A stretch of DNA of 64,000 nucleotides from assembly GCA_049698695.1 (NCBI GenBank), contig JBAVYH010000169.1, positions 27,058 through 91,057 of the forward strand, read 5' to 3'. Source of the stretch: Bog-375 sp049698695 (lineage in GTDB: Bacteria > Acidobacteriota > Terriglobia > Bryobacterales > Bryobacteraceae). Of this stretch, positions 1 through 8,535 are shown piece by piece (the stretch's first letter is position 1; every line of letters starts with the position of its first letter). The notes beneath the pieces are model-generated. The model saw nothing but the letters and a program-made list of their open reading frames with translations, did not search any database and was not told the DNA's origin. Made by a program: the position numbers and the translations under genes.

Positions 1-408
1 TCGTACGGGGTCAGCGAGGTGCGGGAGAGCGGGACTCGCGCACCCGCCAGCATCCTGGTTGGCGGACAGCCGTACGCCATCGCGCACGGGAAGTATTTCC
101 TCTTCTTTTTCAACCCGGCCTGCTCGCACTGTCTCGAGTCCGCCAAGCGAATGTCCCAGCTCGAATGGGGTGACACGCGCGTGGTGGCGATTCCCGTCGA
201 GCTGCCGCAGTTTGCGGGGCAGTTTGTGGCGGAGAGCGGGTTGAAGGCCGTGGTGACGTCGGATTTCGATTTGCTGAAACGCCGCTTCGGGTACACCGCC
301 TACCCGTTCGGCGTGGCCCTCGACGACGGCCGCGAGAGAGCTCCGGTGCGGCGGTTTGACGGGATCGAGCCGGCAGCGACGCTACGGCGCCTGGGGTTTG
401 TGAAATGA
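1..408 (+). CDS. Thioredoxin-fold protein, 3' part only
   Basis: The reading frame is open to the first base of the window, so the N-terminus lies outside it. About 135 residues are visible. They contain a CxxC pair (PACSHCLE) after a hydrophobic strand (YFLFFFN), which is the usual active-site position in a thioredoxin fold, and the C-terminal part ends in an RLGFVK tail. Proteins like this are often the soluble end of DoxX/MauE-type membrane proteins, but that part cannot be seen here. The next gene downstream is also a thioredoxin-family protein, so a shared role in extracytoplasmic thiol chemistry is plausible. A GTG at 19 is an internal codon, not a convincing start. Fold assignment is fairly safe; exact function is unknown. 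Confidence 0.6.
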   Translation, partial: SYGVSEVRESGTRAPASILVGGQPYAIAHGKYFLFFFNPACSHCLESAKRMSQLEWGDTRVVAIPVELPQFAGQFVAESGLKAVVTSDFDLLKRRFGYTAYPFGVALDDGRERAPVRRFDGIEPAATLRRLGFVK

Positions 409-488
409 AGAGCGGGAGGCGCGATGAGTGCGTCTCGTATGGGAGCCCGCCGGGAAATGCCAGGCTGATCGTCGGCAACCGCGCATCG

Positions 489-512
489 GAGCCGCGACCG
501 TGAGGGAGCGGT
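489..512. repeat. Dispersed 24-nt repeat, copy 1
   Basis: Contains the core GCCGCGACCGTGAGGGAGCG and is identical over 24 nt to the copy at 2818-2841. It lies just upstream of a gene start, outside coding sequence if the next gene starts at 554. Short GC-rich repeats with this core are familiar from acidobacterial intergenic regions; function unknown. Confidence 0.75.
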
Positions 513-553
513 TGTACACTTGTCATGAACGGTGCTTCAAGGGGGTAAACGTA

Positions 554-1684
554 GTGTTGCGGCTGCTGGTTTTTCTGGCCTGCGCTTTCTTTGCTATGGC
601 GGATGACGCTCATCCGACGCTCGCGCTCGGCTCGCCGGCTCCCGACTTTTCGCTCCCCGGCATCGATGGCAAGGTCCATACGCTGGCGGAATACGCAGGC
701 AGCCGCGTGCTGGTGGTGATCTTCACATGCAATCACTGCCCCACCGCCCAGCTTTACGAAAGCCGCTTCAAGCAACTCGTCGAGGACTACCGCGGGAAGA
801 GCGTCGCTTTCGTCGCCATCGAGCCGAACGATGCTAGCGCGATTCTGCTCTCCGAGCTCGGCTACACCGACGTCAGTGACGATCTGGAAGGGATGAAGAT
901 CCGCGCCGCATACCGGCATTTCAACTTCCGGTATCTGTACGATGGCGAAACGCAGGCGGTGGCGCGGGCGTACGGGCCCAAGGCCACGCCGCACGTATTC
1001 ATCTTCGACGCGGCGCGCAAGCTGGCCTATGAAGGCCGCATCGATAACAGCCAGCGCGAATCGCTGGCGACAACCGGGGATGCGCGCAACGCCATCGACG
1101 CGCTGCTCCTGGGCGTGCCCGTCGCGGTGCCGCACACCGGCGTCTTCGGCTGCTCCACCAAATGGAAATCGAAGCAGGCCAACCAGCTCGCGGAGATGAA
1201 AAAGATTGAAGCGGAACCGGTGCGTCTGGAGATGGCTGATGCAGCCGAGCTGAAGAAACTGCGCGCCAACCCCACCGGCAAGGTGTTGCTGGTCGATTTC
1301 TGGGCCACCTGGTGCGGGCCGTGCATGACCGAGTTTCCTGACCTGGAAACGACGTATCGCATGTATCGCGGGCGCGACTTCGATTTCGTCACCGTAGCCG
1401 CCAACCTGCCCGATGAGAGGCCCGGGGTCGAGAAAGCGCTCGCCCGGCAGCACGCCTCCAGCCGCAATCTCCAGTTCGCCTCCACCGACACATACGTCAT
1501 GCAGGCTGCGTTCGACCCCACCTGGGACTCCGGCGTGCCCTTCACCATGCTCATCGCGCCGGATGGCAAAGTCCTCTATCGGAAGCAGGGAGAGGTGGAT
1601 ATACTGGAGCTGCGGCGCATCATTCTGGCGAATCTGCCGGACCCGGATTACATCGGGCACCGTGCCTACTGGGCCGCAAAATAG
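554..1684 (+). CDS. Secreted protein with two thioredoxin-like domains
   Basis: 376 residues from the GTG at 554, which follows an AAGGGGG ribosome site at 539-545 and begins a signal peptide (hydrophobic residues 2-15, then DDAHP). The frame is open further upstream, but that part carries the dispersed repeat at 489-512 and does not look like protein. Domain 1 (about 22-190) is a redoxin/AhpC-TSA fold with a CxxC at C59-C62 (TCNHC). Domain 2 (about 230-365) is TlpA-like with the classical WCGPC at C254-C257 inside WATWCGPC. Two redox-active domains in one exported chain suggest a periplasmic thiol-disulfide role, perhaps reductant supply or cytochrome maturation. The partner protein is not identifiable. 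Confidence 0.8.
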   Translation: MLRLLVFLACAFFAMADDAHPTLALGSPAPDFSLPGIDGKVHTLAEYAGSRVLVVIFTCNHCPTAQLYESRFKQLVEDYRGKSVAFVAIEPNDASAILLSELGYTDVSDDLEGMKIRAAYRHFNFRYLYDGETQAVARAYGPKATPHVFIFDAARKLAYEGRIDNSQRESLATTGDARNAIDALLLGVPVAVPHTGVFGCSTKWKSKQANQLAEMKKIEAEPVRLEMADAAELKKLRANPTGKVLLVDFWATWCGPCMTEFPDLETTYRMYRGRDFDFVTVAANLPDERPGVEKALARQHASSRNLQFASTDTYVMQAAFDPTWDSGVPFTMLIAPDGKVLYRKQGEVDILELRRIILANLPDPDYIGHRAYWAAK

Positions 1685-1706
1685 ACTTTCTGCAAGGAGA
1701 ATCGCG

Positions 1707-2786
1707 ATGCGAAAAAGAACTCCGGAAGGCGGTCACGCTGGCAGACGAGCTTTCCTGAAATGGGGCGGCGCGGCGGCGGCGGGTTTGATGGGCAATGCCG
1801 CTTTGGGCCAGGCGGAGCCCTCACCGCAGAACGCCGCGCCAGCGCCGCAGAACCCGGCGGCTGCACTGCCCATGCCGGTGCGCAACCTGGGGCGCACCGG
1901 GTACAAGGTCGGCATCTTCAGCCTCGGCGGGCAAGCGGCGCTGGAGCGCGGGAACAACGAAGCTGTCGCGGTGCCGATTGTGGAACGGGCGCTCGATCTG
2001 GGCGTGAATTACCTCGATACGTCCTCGATTTATGGCGGCTCGGAGCGCTGGAGCGAGCGCTATATCGGCACGGTAATGAAGCGCCGCCGCGAGCAGGCCT
2101 TCCTCGCCAGCAAGACCAAGGAGCGCACCCGCGACGGCAGCCTGCGCATGCTCGAAGAATCGCTAAAGCTGCTGCAGACTGATCACCTGGACCTTTGGCA
2201 ACTGCACGACATCGGTCTCGCGGAGGACGTGGACGCCGTATTCGCCAAGGGCGGCGCCATGGAAGCCCTACGGCAGGCGCAGGAGCAGAAGACGGTGCGC
2301 TACCTGGGCGTCACCGGCCACTTTCGCCCAGAGCCGTTGATGGAGGCCATCCGCCGCCATCCGTTCGACACCATTCTGATGGCCCTGAATGCAGCCGACC
2401 GATACCACTACAGTTTCCTGGACCAGCTTCTGTCGCTGGCGGTGGAGAAGCAGATGGGAATCATCGGCATGAAAGTGCCGGGGCGCAGCCGGCTGCTGGC
2501 CAGTTGGACTCCGCCACCGCTGGAGCAGCAGCGGCACTCGTGGGAAGGCGCGGTGATTGCCACCCAACCGGGGCCGCTCACCATGCGCGATGCGATGTAT
2601 TATTCGCTCTCGCACCCGGTGAGCACGGTGATTGTCGGCTGCGATTCGATCGCGCAACTGGAAGAGAACGTGCACTTGGCGCGCGAGTTCACGCCGCTCA
2701 GCGAACACCAGATGGCGTCACTCTCCGCGCTGGCGGAGCCCGTTTCCAAGCAGGCGCTGTTCTTTCGCTTTGTCAGCCGCGGGTGA
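1707..2786 (+). CDS. Tat-exported aldo/keto reductase
   Basis: 359 residues. ATG at 1707 is preceded by AAGGAGA at 1693-1699. The N-terminus carries a twin-arginine signal (GRRAFLKWGG, R13-R14) followed by an alanine-rich stretch ending near AALGQ, so the enzyme is probably folded in the cytoplasm with its cofactor and exported. The rest is a complete aldo/keto reductase barrel. The catalytic tetrad is visible as D104 and Y109 (LDTSSIYGG), K136 (ASKTKE) and H167 (LWQLHD). A C-terminal nicotinamide-cofactor segment is present (TVIVGCDS). The gene is 22 bp behind the thioredoxin-domain gene and may be cotranscribed. Substrate unknown; exported family members of this kind are common in Acidobacteriota and Planctomycetota. 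Confidence 0.85.
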   Translation: MRKRTPEGGHAGRRAFLKWGGAAAAGLMGNAALGQAEPSPQNAAPAPQNPAAALPMPVRNLGRTGYKVGIFSLGGQAALERGNNEAVAVPIVERALDLGVNYLDTSSIYGGSERWSERYIGTVMKRRREQAFLASKTKERTRDGSLRMLEESLKLLQTDHLDLWQLHDIGLAEDVDAVFAKGGAMEALRQAQEQKTVRYLGVTGHFRPEPLMEAIRRHPFDTILMALNAADRYHYSFLDQLLSLAVEKQMGIIGMKVPGRSRLLASWTPPPLEQQRHSWEGAVIATQPGPLTMRDAMYYSLSHPVSTVIVGCDSIAQLEENVHLAREFTPLSEHQMASLSALAEPVSKQALFFRFVSRG

Positions 2787-2817
2787 GGATCTGGCACCGG
2801 ATCGGGAGCGCTTTTCA

Positions 2818-2841
2818 GAGCCGCGACCGTGAGGGAGCGGT
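2818..2841. repeat. Dispersed 24-nt repeat, copy 2
   Basis: Identical over 24 nt to 489-512, with the core GCCGCGACCGTGAGGGAGCG. It lies in the 124-bp gap between the aldo/keto reductase and psd, again shortly before a start codon. Confidence 0.75.
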
Positions 2842-2910
2842 CCAAGGCGCCAGCAAACTCCCGGAGCCTCGCTCGTCCCTTCCTGGCATTCATGGGAAAA
2901 TGAAACTGTC

Positions 2911-3531
2911 GTGATCGTTATCGACGGCATTTATTACGCGCTTGCCCTGGCGGGCGCCGGCGGCGTTGTCTGCTGGCTCGCTGGGCCGTGGTTCGGCGTG
3001 CCGCTATGGGTGGCCGCCCTGTTCTGCCTGTACTTCTTCCGCGACCCGGAGCGCGCGATTCCGGAAGGGCCGCTGGCGGTAGCGCCCGCCGATGGCAAGG
3101 TGGTGGCGGTGAAAGCCGAGAACCCGGACGTAAGCCGCATCAGCATCTTCCTGAATATTTTCGACGTCCACGTGAACCGCGCGCCGGTGGCGGGCACGGT
3201 AAGCAAGGTGGAATATCATCGTGGGACTTTCCACGTGGCCAGCCGCGAGCAGTCCTCCACCGAGAACGAGCAAAACATCGTCACCGTCCAGGGTGAAGGC
3301 TCGCCCGTGGTGTTCAAGCAGATTGCGGGCCTGATCGCGCGGCGCATCGTGTTCAACAAGAAGCCGGGCGACCGGGTGGCCACGGGCGAACGCGTGGGCC
3401 TGATCAAGTTTGGTTCGCGCGTGGATGTGCTGCTGGGTCCGGATTGGGAAATTGCGGTTCGGCCCGGAGACCGCGTCAGCGCGGGATCGAGTGTCATCGC
3501 GCGGCGGCGGGAGCCGGGCCATGGGGCTTAG
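2911..3531 (+). CDS. psd: Phosphatidylserine decarboxylase, short type
   Basis: 206 residues, the length of the compact PSD-A type. It converts phosphatidylserine to phosphatidylethanolamine at the inner membrane. Two hydrophobic segments near the N-terminus (about 7-25 and 27-42) are followed by FFRDPER and APADGKV, both typical of the family. Self-cleavage to make the pyruvoyl cofactor should occur at the FGSR motif, G168-S169. The start is GTG at 2911 with no strong ribosome site. The stop overlaps the pssA start by 11 bp, so the two steps of phosphatidylethanolamine synthesis are translationally coupled. Confidence 0.92.
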   Translation: MIVIDGIYYALALAGAGGVVCWLAGPWFGVPLWVAALFCLYFFRDPERAIPEGPLAVAPADGKVVAVKAENPDVSRISIFLNIFDVHVNRAPVAGTVSKVEYHRGTFHVASREQSSTENEQNIVTVQGEGSPVVFKQIAGLIARRIVFNKKPGDRVATGERVGLIKFGSRVDVLLGPDWEIAVRPGDRVSAGSSVIARRREPGHGA

Positions 3532-4411
3532 AGACCGGCTGGTGGATCCCAAATCGCCGGAACGGCGGCCGCGGCGCGCGGCTTACGCGCTGCCCACGCT
3601 GTTTACCGCCGGCAACATCTTCCTCGGCTATCTTTCCATTCTGCGGTCGTTCCACGGCGCCATGCTCGCAACCGTCGGCGGCGCCGGCGCGGCCGAGCAT
3701 TTCGCGGTGGCTGCCAAGGCCATCGGCGCGGCGGTGCTGCTCGACGGCCTGGACGGGCGCATCGCCCGCATGACCAACACCACCAGCGAATTCGGGCGTG
3801 AGATGGATTCGCTGGCGGACGTGGTGAGCTTCGGCATGGCTCCGGCGGTGCTGGCGTTCTCCTGGGGCGTGCAGTTTCTGGACCCCGCCATGGGCGAGAA
3901 GATTCGCGGCCAGATTTTCAATGCCGGCTACTTCATTTCGTTCCTGTTCCTGCTGTGCGGCGCTGCGCGGCTGGCGCGTTTCAACATTCAAAAGAATCCC
4001 GTCCCCAAGAATCCCGGCCGGCCGGACCGCAAATATTTCGTCGGCCTGCCTATTCCGGCGGCCGCCGCCATGGTGGCCGCGGTGGTGTGGGCGTTCGATG
4101 CCGAACCACTCGTTTGGTGGCCGGTTGCGGTGCTGTGGCTGGGATTGCTGCTGATGATGAGTTTCCTCATGGTCAGCACGTGGCGCTATCACAGCTTCAA
4201 AGGGATCAATCTTTCCAAGCCGTATACGCCGCTGATCATCATTCTGGCCGGCGCCATCATTTACGGCCTCTGGAATTACTCGCAGCCGATGTGGCTGGCG
4301 CTGGCCGGCGGCTACGTGGCCAGCGGGATTGTGATTCGTATTGGCGGCGCCATCCGCCGCCGCTTGCGGCACGCGCCCGCGGCGCGCACTCCGGAGCACC
4401 AGGTTGGCTAA
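3521..4411 (+). CDS. pssA: CDP-diacylglycerol-serine O-phosphatidyltransferase
   Basis: 296 residues from ATG 3521. It makes phosphatidylserine from CDP-diacylglycerol and serine, the substrate for Psd encoded just upstream. The CDP-alcohol phosphotransferase signature is complete (DGLDGRIAR, then FGREMDSLAD), giving the metal-binding pattern DxxDG..AR..G..D..D at about residues 75-102. Several membrane helices follow. The N-terminal 20 residues are basic and cytosolic. It overlaps psd by 11 bp and the next gene by 8 bp, so it sits in the middle of a tight operon. Confidence 0.93.
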   Translation: MGLRDRLVDPKSPERRPRRAAYALPTLFTAGNIFLGYLSILRSFHGAMLATVGGAGAAEHFAVAAKAIGAAVLLDGLDGRIARMTNTTSEFGREMDSLADVVSFGMAPAVLAFSWGVQFLDPAMGEKIRGQIFNAGYFISFLFLLCGAARLARFNIQKNPVPKNPGRPDRKYFVGLPIPAAAAMVAAVVWAFDAEPLVWWPVAVLWLGLLLMMSFLMVSTWRYHSFKGINLSKPYTPLIIILAGAIIYGLWNYSQPMWLALAGGYVASGIVIRIGGAIRRRLRHAPAARTPEHQVG

Positions 4412-5438
4412 AACGCCGGTCATCGCGGTGGTGGGTAGCGACTCGCTGATGGGCCGCGAGGTCCGAGATGTCGCCGCAACCGGTGCGCCCGAGCTCACGC
4501 TCAAGCTGATTGCCGCCGAGGGCGAAGAGCCGGGCGCACTGACGCGGGTGGGCGACACGGCGTCCGTGGTGGACGGCCTCGACGCCGATTCGCTGGCCGG
4601 AGCGCGCGCGGTGGTCCTGGCCGGAGGCGCAGACTCGGCGCGCCAGACGCTCGACTTGTTGGACGGTGACGATTCGACGGCCATCATCGACCTCACCGGT
4701 TTTGCCGAGGAGTTGCCGGACGCGCGGCTGAGAGCGCCGCTGGTGGAAGCCGCCGCCGAAGAAGAAGCAGTAGAAGAAGCCGTGGACGCGGCCGGCGCCA
4801 GAATTCACGTGATCGCGCATCCGGCTGCCATCGCGCTGGCGCTGTTTCTGCGCCGGCTGCACAGGCACGATCCCATCCGGCGGAGCGTGGTCCAGATTTT
4901 CGCTCCGGCGAGCGAGCACGATATGCGCGGGGTGAGCGAATTGCAGCAGCAGACCATCAGCCTGCTTTCGTTCCAGAACCTTCCCCGCGCGGTTTTCGAT
5001 GCGCAGCTCGGCTTCAACATGCTGGCGCGCTATGGCGAGGAGGCGCCGGCCTCGCTCGAAGATACGGAGTTGCGCATTGAGCGGCACCTGGCTACCCTGC
5101 TGGCGTTGCCCGGAGAAGGCAGCGGCGCGCCCCTGCCCTCCCTGCGGCTGATCCAGGCGCCGGTGTTTCACGGCTACAGCATTTCCGCGTGGGTGGAATT
5201 CGATGGCAATCCGGGCATCGAGGCGCTGGAAGCGAGCTTGGCCGCGGGACCCATCGAGGTGCGCACGGGCGAATTTGAACCACCCACCAACGTGGGCCAG
5301 GCGGGCCAGAGCGGCATCGCCGTGGGCGCCGTCTCGGTGGACCGCAACAATCCGGAAGCGTGCTGGTTCTGGCTGGTGACGGACAATTTGCGGCTCGCTG
5401 CGGAGAACGCCGCGGAGGTGGCGCGCCAACTACCATGA
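4404..5438 (+). CDS. Aspartate-semialdehyde dehydrogenase-like protein without catalytic cysteine
   Basis: 344 residues from TTG 4404 (MAKTPVIAVVG), overlapping pssA by 8 bp. The N-terminal half looks like the NAD(P)-binding domain of Asd (VIAVVGSDSLMG), and the C-terminal half like the dimerisation domain (SFQNLPRAVFDAQLGFNM, FHGYSISAWVEF, FWLVTDNLR). Where Asd enzymes have the NPNCST-type active site, this protein reads HPAAIA, so the nucleophilic cysteine is replaced by alanine. An acidic insert (AAAEEEAVEEA) precedes that site. The histidine of the substrate region (FHGYS) is kept. It therefore cannot do the normal thioester chemistry and is probably a structural or regulatory relative. 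Its place between pssA and lptE suggests an envelope-related role, but that is inference. Confidence 0.75.
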   Translation: MAKTPVIAVVGSDSLMGREVRDVAATGAPELTLKLIAAEGEEPGALTRVGDTASVVDGLDADSLAGARAVVLAGGADSARQTLDLLDGDDSTAIIDLTGFAEELPDARLRAPLVEAAAEEEAVEEAVDAAGARIHVIAHPAAIALALFLRRLHRHDPIRRSVVQIFAPASEHDMRGVSELQQQTISLLSFQNLPRAVFDAQLGFNMLARYGEEAPASLEDTELRIERHLATLLALPGEGSGAPLPSLRLIQAPVFHGYSISAWVEFDGNPGIEALEASLAAGPIEVRTGEFEPPTNVGQAGQSGIAVGAVSVDRNNPEACWFWLVTDNLRLAAENAAEVARQLP

Positions 5439-5947
5439 CCCGGTTTGCTCCTGCGTGGCTGGCGCTGGCGGCGGCTTTGGCCGGCTGCGGCTACCACCTT
5501 TCGGGACAAGGCGAGCTGATGCCGAAGGGCATTCGCACTGTTGCCGTCACGCCGATGAACAGCACCCGCTATCAACTGGCGCGCCTTCTGCCGGCCGATA
5601 TCACGCGCGAGCTGATCGCCCGCACGAAATACACGGTGATCGACGATCCCAGCCAGGCGGACGCCGTGTTGAGCGGCCGGGTCCTCAACTTCAGCAACTT
5701 TCCCACCCTGTTCGACCCGGCAACCGGCCGCGCCACCAGCGTGCAGGTGGTGGTGAACCTGCAGTTCAGCCTCACCGAGCGTAGCACCGGCAAAACGCTG
5801 TTTTCGCGGCCCAACATGGAGGTGCGCGAGCGCTACCAGATTTCCACCAACCCGCAGCAGTATTTCGATGAAAGCGGCACCGCTATTCAGCGCTTGAGCA
5901 AGGACGTGGCGCAATCCGTGGTGAGCGCCATTCTGGAGAATTTCTAG
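5435..5947 (+). CDS. lptE: LptE-like LPS-assembly lipoprotein
   Basis: 170 residues. ATG 5435 overlaps the previous stop in an ATGA junction. The signal peptide ends in the lipobox LAGC with C18 as the acylated residue, followed by GYHLSG, a start typical of LptE proteins. The body has the alternating strand/helix pattern of the LptE/DUF4136-like fold (IRTVAVTPMNS, DITRELIARTKY, ADAVLSGRVL, TSVQVVVNLQFSL). LptE plugs the LptD barrel and helps place lipopolysaccharide on the outer leaflet. It is followed by holA, a common neighbour of lptE in Gram-negative bacteria, which supports the call. Confidence 0.83.
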   Translation: MTRFAPAWLALAAALAGCGYHLSGQGELMPKGIRTVAVTPMNSTRYQLARLLPADITRELIARTKYTVIDDPSQADAVLSGRVLNFSNFPTLFDPATGRATSVQVVVNLQFSLTERSTGKTLFSRPNMEVRERYQISTNPQQYFDESGTAIQRLSKDVAQSVVSAILENF

Positions 5948-5994
5948 TGTCGCGTCTCACAGGTTTGCAAGACGATTGCGGAGCTTTGTATGAG

Positions 5995-6083
5995 GGCACG
6001 GCTTCAGCCGTGCCGACGCGTCTGCTAAATGTGGCCTTTAGGCCCTGTAACAGAGCGATAGCCTCGTGGAGATTGCGTCCACG
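5995..6083. repeat. Composite hairpin block between lptE and holA
   Basis: Three perfect inverted repeats follow one another. An 8-bp stem GGCACGGC/GCCGTGCC with a TTCA loop lies at 5995-6014. A 4-bp GGCC/GGCC stem with a TTTA loop lies at 6033-6044. A 6-bp CGTGGA/TCCACG stem lies at 6065-6083. A weaker partner, GGGGCATGCTTTAGCTTGCG, lies near 6119-6138. The block looks like a dispersed palindromic element rather than a terminator: no T-run follows any stem. Confidence 0.6.
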
Positions 6084-6172
6084 AACCTCAGAGGCGGGAC
6101 ATTAGTGCCGCGCTCTGGTGGGGCATGCTTTAGCTTGCGCTCCAATCATCGAAAGAGTGAGGACCGCCGGTC

Positions 6173-7237
6173 ATGACGGTCCCGCAGTTTCTGGCGCACG
6201 TGAAAAAAGGCGGTCCGCCGGCAGTGGCGCTGCTGATCGGACCCGAAGCATATCAGCGCCAGCAGGTAAAGCGGGCCCTGACGGTGGCGTTTCCTCCTGA
6301 AGCCGTCACCACCCACGACCTGGCCGAGGTCTCACTCGCCAGCGTGCTGGACGATGCGCGCTCGCTCTCGTTGTTTGCCGCCGAGCGGCTGATCTGGGTG
6401 GTAAACGCTGAGGCCGCGTTGCCGCGGGGCCGTGGGGCAGAAGGGGATGGCGAAAGCGGAGCCGCCGCCAATGGCGACCCGGCGCCGCTGGCCGCCTACG
6501 TGAAAGATCCGACGCCCGGTGTGGCGCTGGTGTTCGAAGCCAGCCGCTTCGATTTCGAGGGCGACGACAAGCGCAAGCTGGAACGCGTGGCGAAGTTCTA
6601 TGCCGCCGTCCCGGAAACGGTGGAATTGCGGCGGCTCGACGCGCGCTACGCGCGCCTGGAAGCGGAGCGGCTGACGGCTGCCGCCGGCGCCCACCTGGAC
6701 GCGGAGGCGCTCGACCTGCTGGTGGAATCGCTCGGCGCCGACATCGCGCGCATCGCGGTCGAAATCGAAAAACTCGCGCTCTACGCGGGCGAGCGGGCGG
6801 TGGGAGTGGAGGATATTGCAGCCCTGGTGCCGGATGCGCGCGCGTCCAGCATCTTCGCGCTGGTGAATGCGTTGGGCCGCCGCGACCGCGCGCGGTCGCT
6901 CGAAATTCTGGACACGCTGACGCGCGAAGGCGAGTACCTGCCGCTGGCTCTGGCGTTCCTTTCCACGCAATTCCGCATGGCGCTGGTGGCGCGCGAAGCC
7001 AACCTCAAAAGCGCGCAGCAGATCCAGGGGCATTTTGCGCGGCTGGGCGTCCCCATGTGGGGATCGCGCGCCGAACAGGTGCATCAGACCCTCACCCGCT
7101 TCAGCCGCCCGCAACTGGAACGCGCCGTCAAACTGACCTTCGAAGCCGATCGCGGCATGCGTGACACGCGCCCCGACGACCGCATCGTCATGGAGCGCTT
7201 CATTCTCGCCCTGTCTGCCAACCAGCCCGGCGCTTGA
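6173..7237 (+). CDS. holA: DNA polymerase III delta subunit
   Basis: 354 residues, the usual family length. HolA is the clamp-loader subunit that opens the beta sliding clamp. The N-terminal domain (LLIGPEAYQRQQVKRAL) resembles the degenerate AAA+ fold of delta. The family segments DDARSLSLFAAERLIWV, VELRRLDARYARLEAERL, LDLLVESLGADIARIAVEIEK and the C-terminal collar domain (LALAFLSTQFRMAL) are all present. A loop around residues 84-100 (RGRGAEGDGESGAAANGD) is longer and more disordered-looking than usual. The ATG at 6173 lacks a strong ribosome site. Downstream of lptE, as in many Gram-negatives. Confidence 0.9.
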   Translation: MTVPQFLAHVKKGGPPAVALLIGPEAYQRQQVKRALTVAFPPEAVTTHDLAEVSLASVLDDARSLSLFAAERLIWVVNAEAALPRGRGAEGDGESGAAANGDPAPLAAYVKDPTPGVALVFEASRFDFEGDDKRKLERVAKFYAAVPETVELRRLDARYARLEAERLTAAAGAHLDAEALDLLVESLGADIARIAVEIEKLALYAGERAVGVEDIAALVPDARASSIFALVNALGRRDRARSLEILDTLTREGEYLPLALAFLSTQFRMALVAREANLKSAQQIQGHFARLGVPMWGSRAEQVHQTLTRFSRPQLERAVKLTFEADRGMRDTRPDDRIVMERFILALSANQPGA

Positions 7238-7392
7238 GCGCGAACCAGCGCGGCGTGGGCACGGCATGCTTTTAAAACTTGCCGAAAAACGCCAAAACAT
7301 AAGGGCCCTGGCCGTCGTTCTCGGAAGAGGACGCCATGCCCCCGTCTCTCACGATACGAGCTAACCCGTTTTTGTGCGTATAGTGGATCGTG

Positions 7393-8400
7393 ATGAAGCC
7401 TTTGATCTTTGCTCTCTGTGTCGTCTTTGCGTGTGGTGGTCTGAGGGCGCAAACTATCTGGCAGCCATCGCCGGGACATACGCAAGTGCCGATATGGCCG
7501 GGGGCGGTGCCTGATCCCCAGCCTGTCGCGGGGCCGGAGGCCGCTACGACGAGAGAGAACGACCACCTGGTCGCCGGCAAGCCGTGGACATACGTGGAGC
7601 ACGTCACGCGACCGACGATGACAGTCTATTCGCCAAGCGGAAAGAATACGGGCGCTGCGGCTGTCGTCTTCCCCGGCGGCGGCTATCAAGTTCTGGCCAT
7701 CGATCTTGAAGGCACGGAGGTCTGTGATTGGCTGACGCCCAAAGGGATTACGTGTGTGCTGTTGAAATATCGCGTGACGGATGTGGGGGACTATCCGAAA
7801 TCGGGACCATATCCGGAATCGCCGATGGCGTTGGAAGATGCGCAGAGAACAATGGGGCTGGTGCGCTTTCACGCGGCGGAGTGGCATATCGATCCGCACA
7901 AGATTGGAGTGCTCGGGTTTTCGGCAGGCGGGCATTTGTCGGCAGCGATCAGCACGCATTTTGAGAAGCGTTTGTATCCACCTGTGGATGCCGCCGACAA
8001 AGTGAGCTGCCGCCCGGATTTTGCAGTGGCTCTTTATCCGGGGCATCTGTCGCTTGCCGCGGCGGAATGGGATGCTAAGCAAGGCACCAAAAAGTTTGTG
8101 GTTCCTCATCAGGATCATCTTTCGATTACCGATGAAGGATTTGCATTGAACCCCGATCTCCATGTCACCAGCCAGACGCCGCCTACGTTTTTGCTACAGG
8201 CGGAGGATGACCACGTGGACAATGTAAACGACGCGCTGGCTTACTATGCTGCGCTGAAGAAGGCTGGGGTTCCCGTGGGGATGCATTTGTATGCGCAGGG
8301 CGGCCATGCGTTTGGGCTGCGGCGCACGAAGCATCCGATAACGGGATGGCCTCAGTTGGTGGAGACGTGGCTGGAGGCGATCGGGATGATTTCGGAGTAG
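7393..8400 (+). CDS. Secreted alpha/beta-hydrolase, carbohydrate-esterase-like
   Basis: 335 residues from ATG 7393 (a GTG overlaps it at 7390). The signal peptide covers residues 1-20, ending at RAQ. The hydrolase fold is complete: oxyanion-hole segment FPGGGYQ, nucleophile S177 in GFSAGG, acid D272 (AEDDH) and histidine H305 (GGHAFG). The sequence resembles BD-FAE/acetyl-xylan-esterase-like proteins, which remove acyl groups from plant polysaccharides, and soil Acidobacteriota carry many of these. Base composition is visibly lower in GC than in neighbouring genes. It is not in an obvious operon, and the ars genes follow after 180 bp. Confidence 0.8.
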   Translation: MKPLIFALCVVFACGGLRAQTIWQPSPGHTQVPIWPGAVPDPQPVAGPEAATTRENDHLVAGKPWTYVEHVTRPTMTVYSPSGKNTGAAAVVFPGGGYQVLAIDLEGTEVCDWLTPKGITCVLLKYRVTDVGDYPKSGPYPESPMALEDAQRTMGLVRFHAAEWHIDPHKIGVLGFSAGGHLSAAISTHFEKRLYPPVDAADKVSCRPDFAVALYPGHLSLAAAEWDAKQGTKKFVVPHQDHLSITDEGFALNPDLHVTSQTPPTFLLQAEDDHVDNVNDALAYYAALKKAGVPVGMHLYAQGGHAFGLRRTKHPITGWPQLVETWLEAIGMISE

Positions 8401-8535
8401 GCGCTCTGTGTCCGCATACGACAAAGCGTGCCTTGCTCCGCCAGCTTCTGTGAACGGCACTGTGGGCAGGTCGATAACCTGCGCACCGATTGTCAATTGG
8501 TGCAGCCGGGCAACGCCCGGCGCCGGCCAAGCCTC

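Noticed and set aside
110..1660. A 516-codon open frame on the minus strand across the thioredoxin-domain gene
   Set aside because: It is opposite a gene with clear domains and has no recognisable protein family; GC-rich DNA often keeps the antisense frame open.
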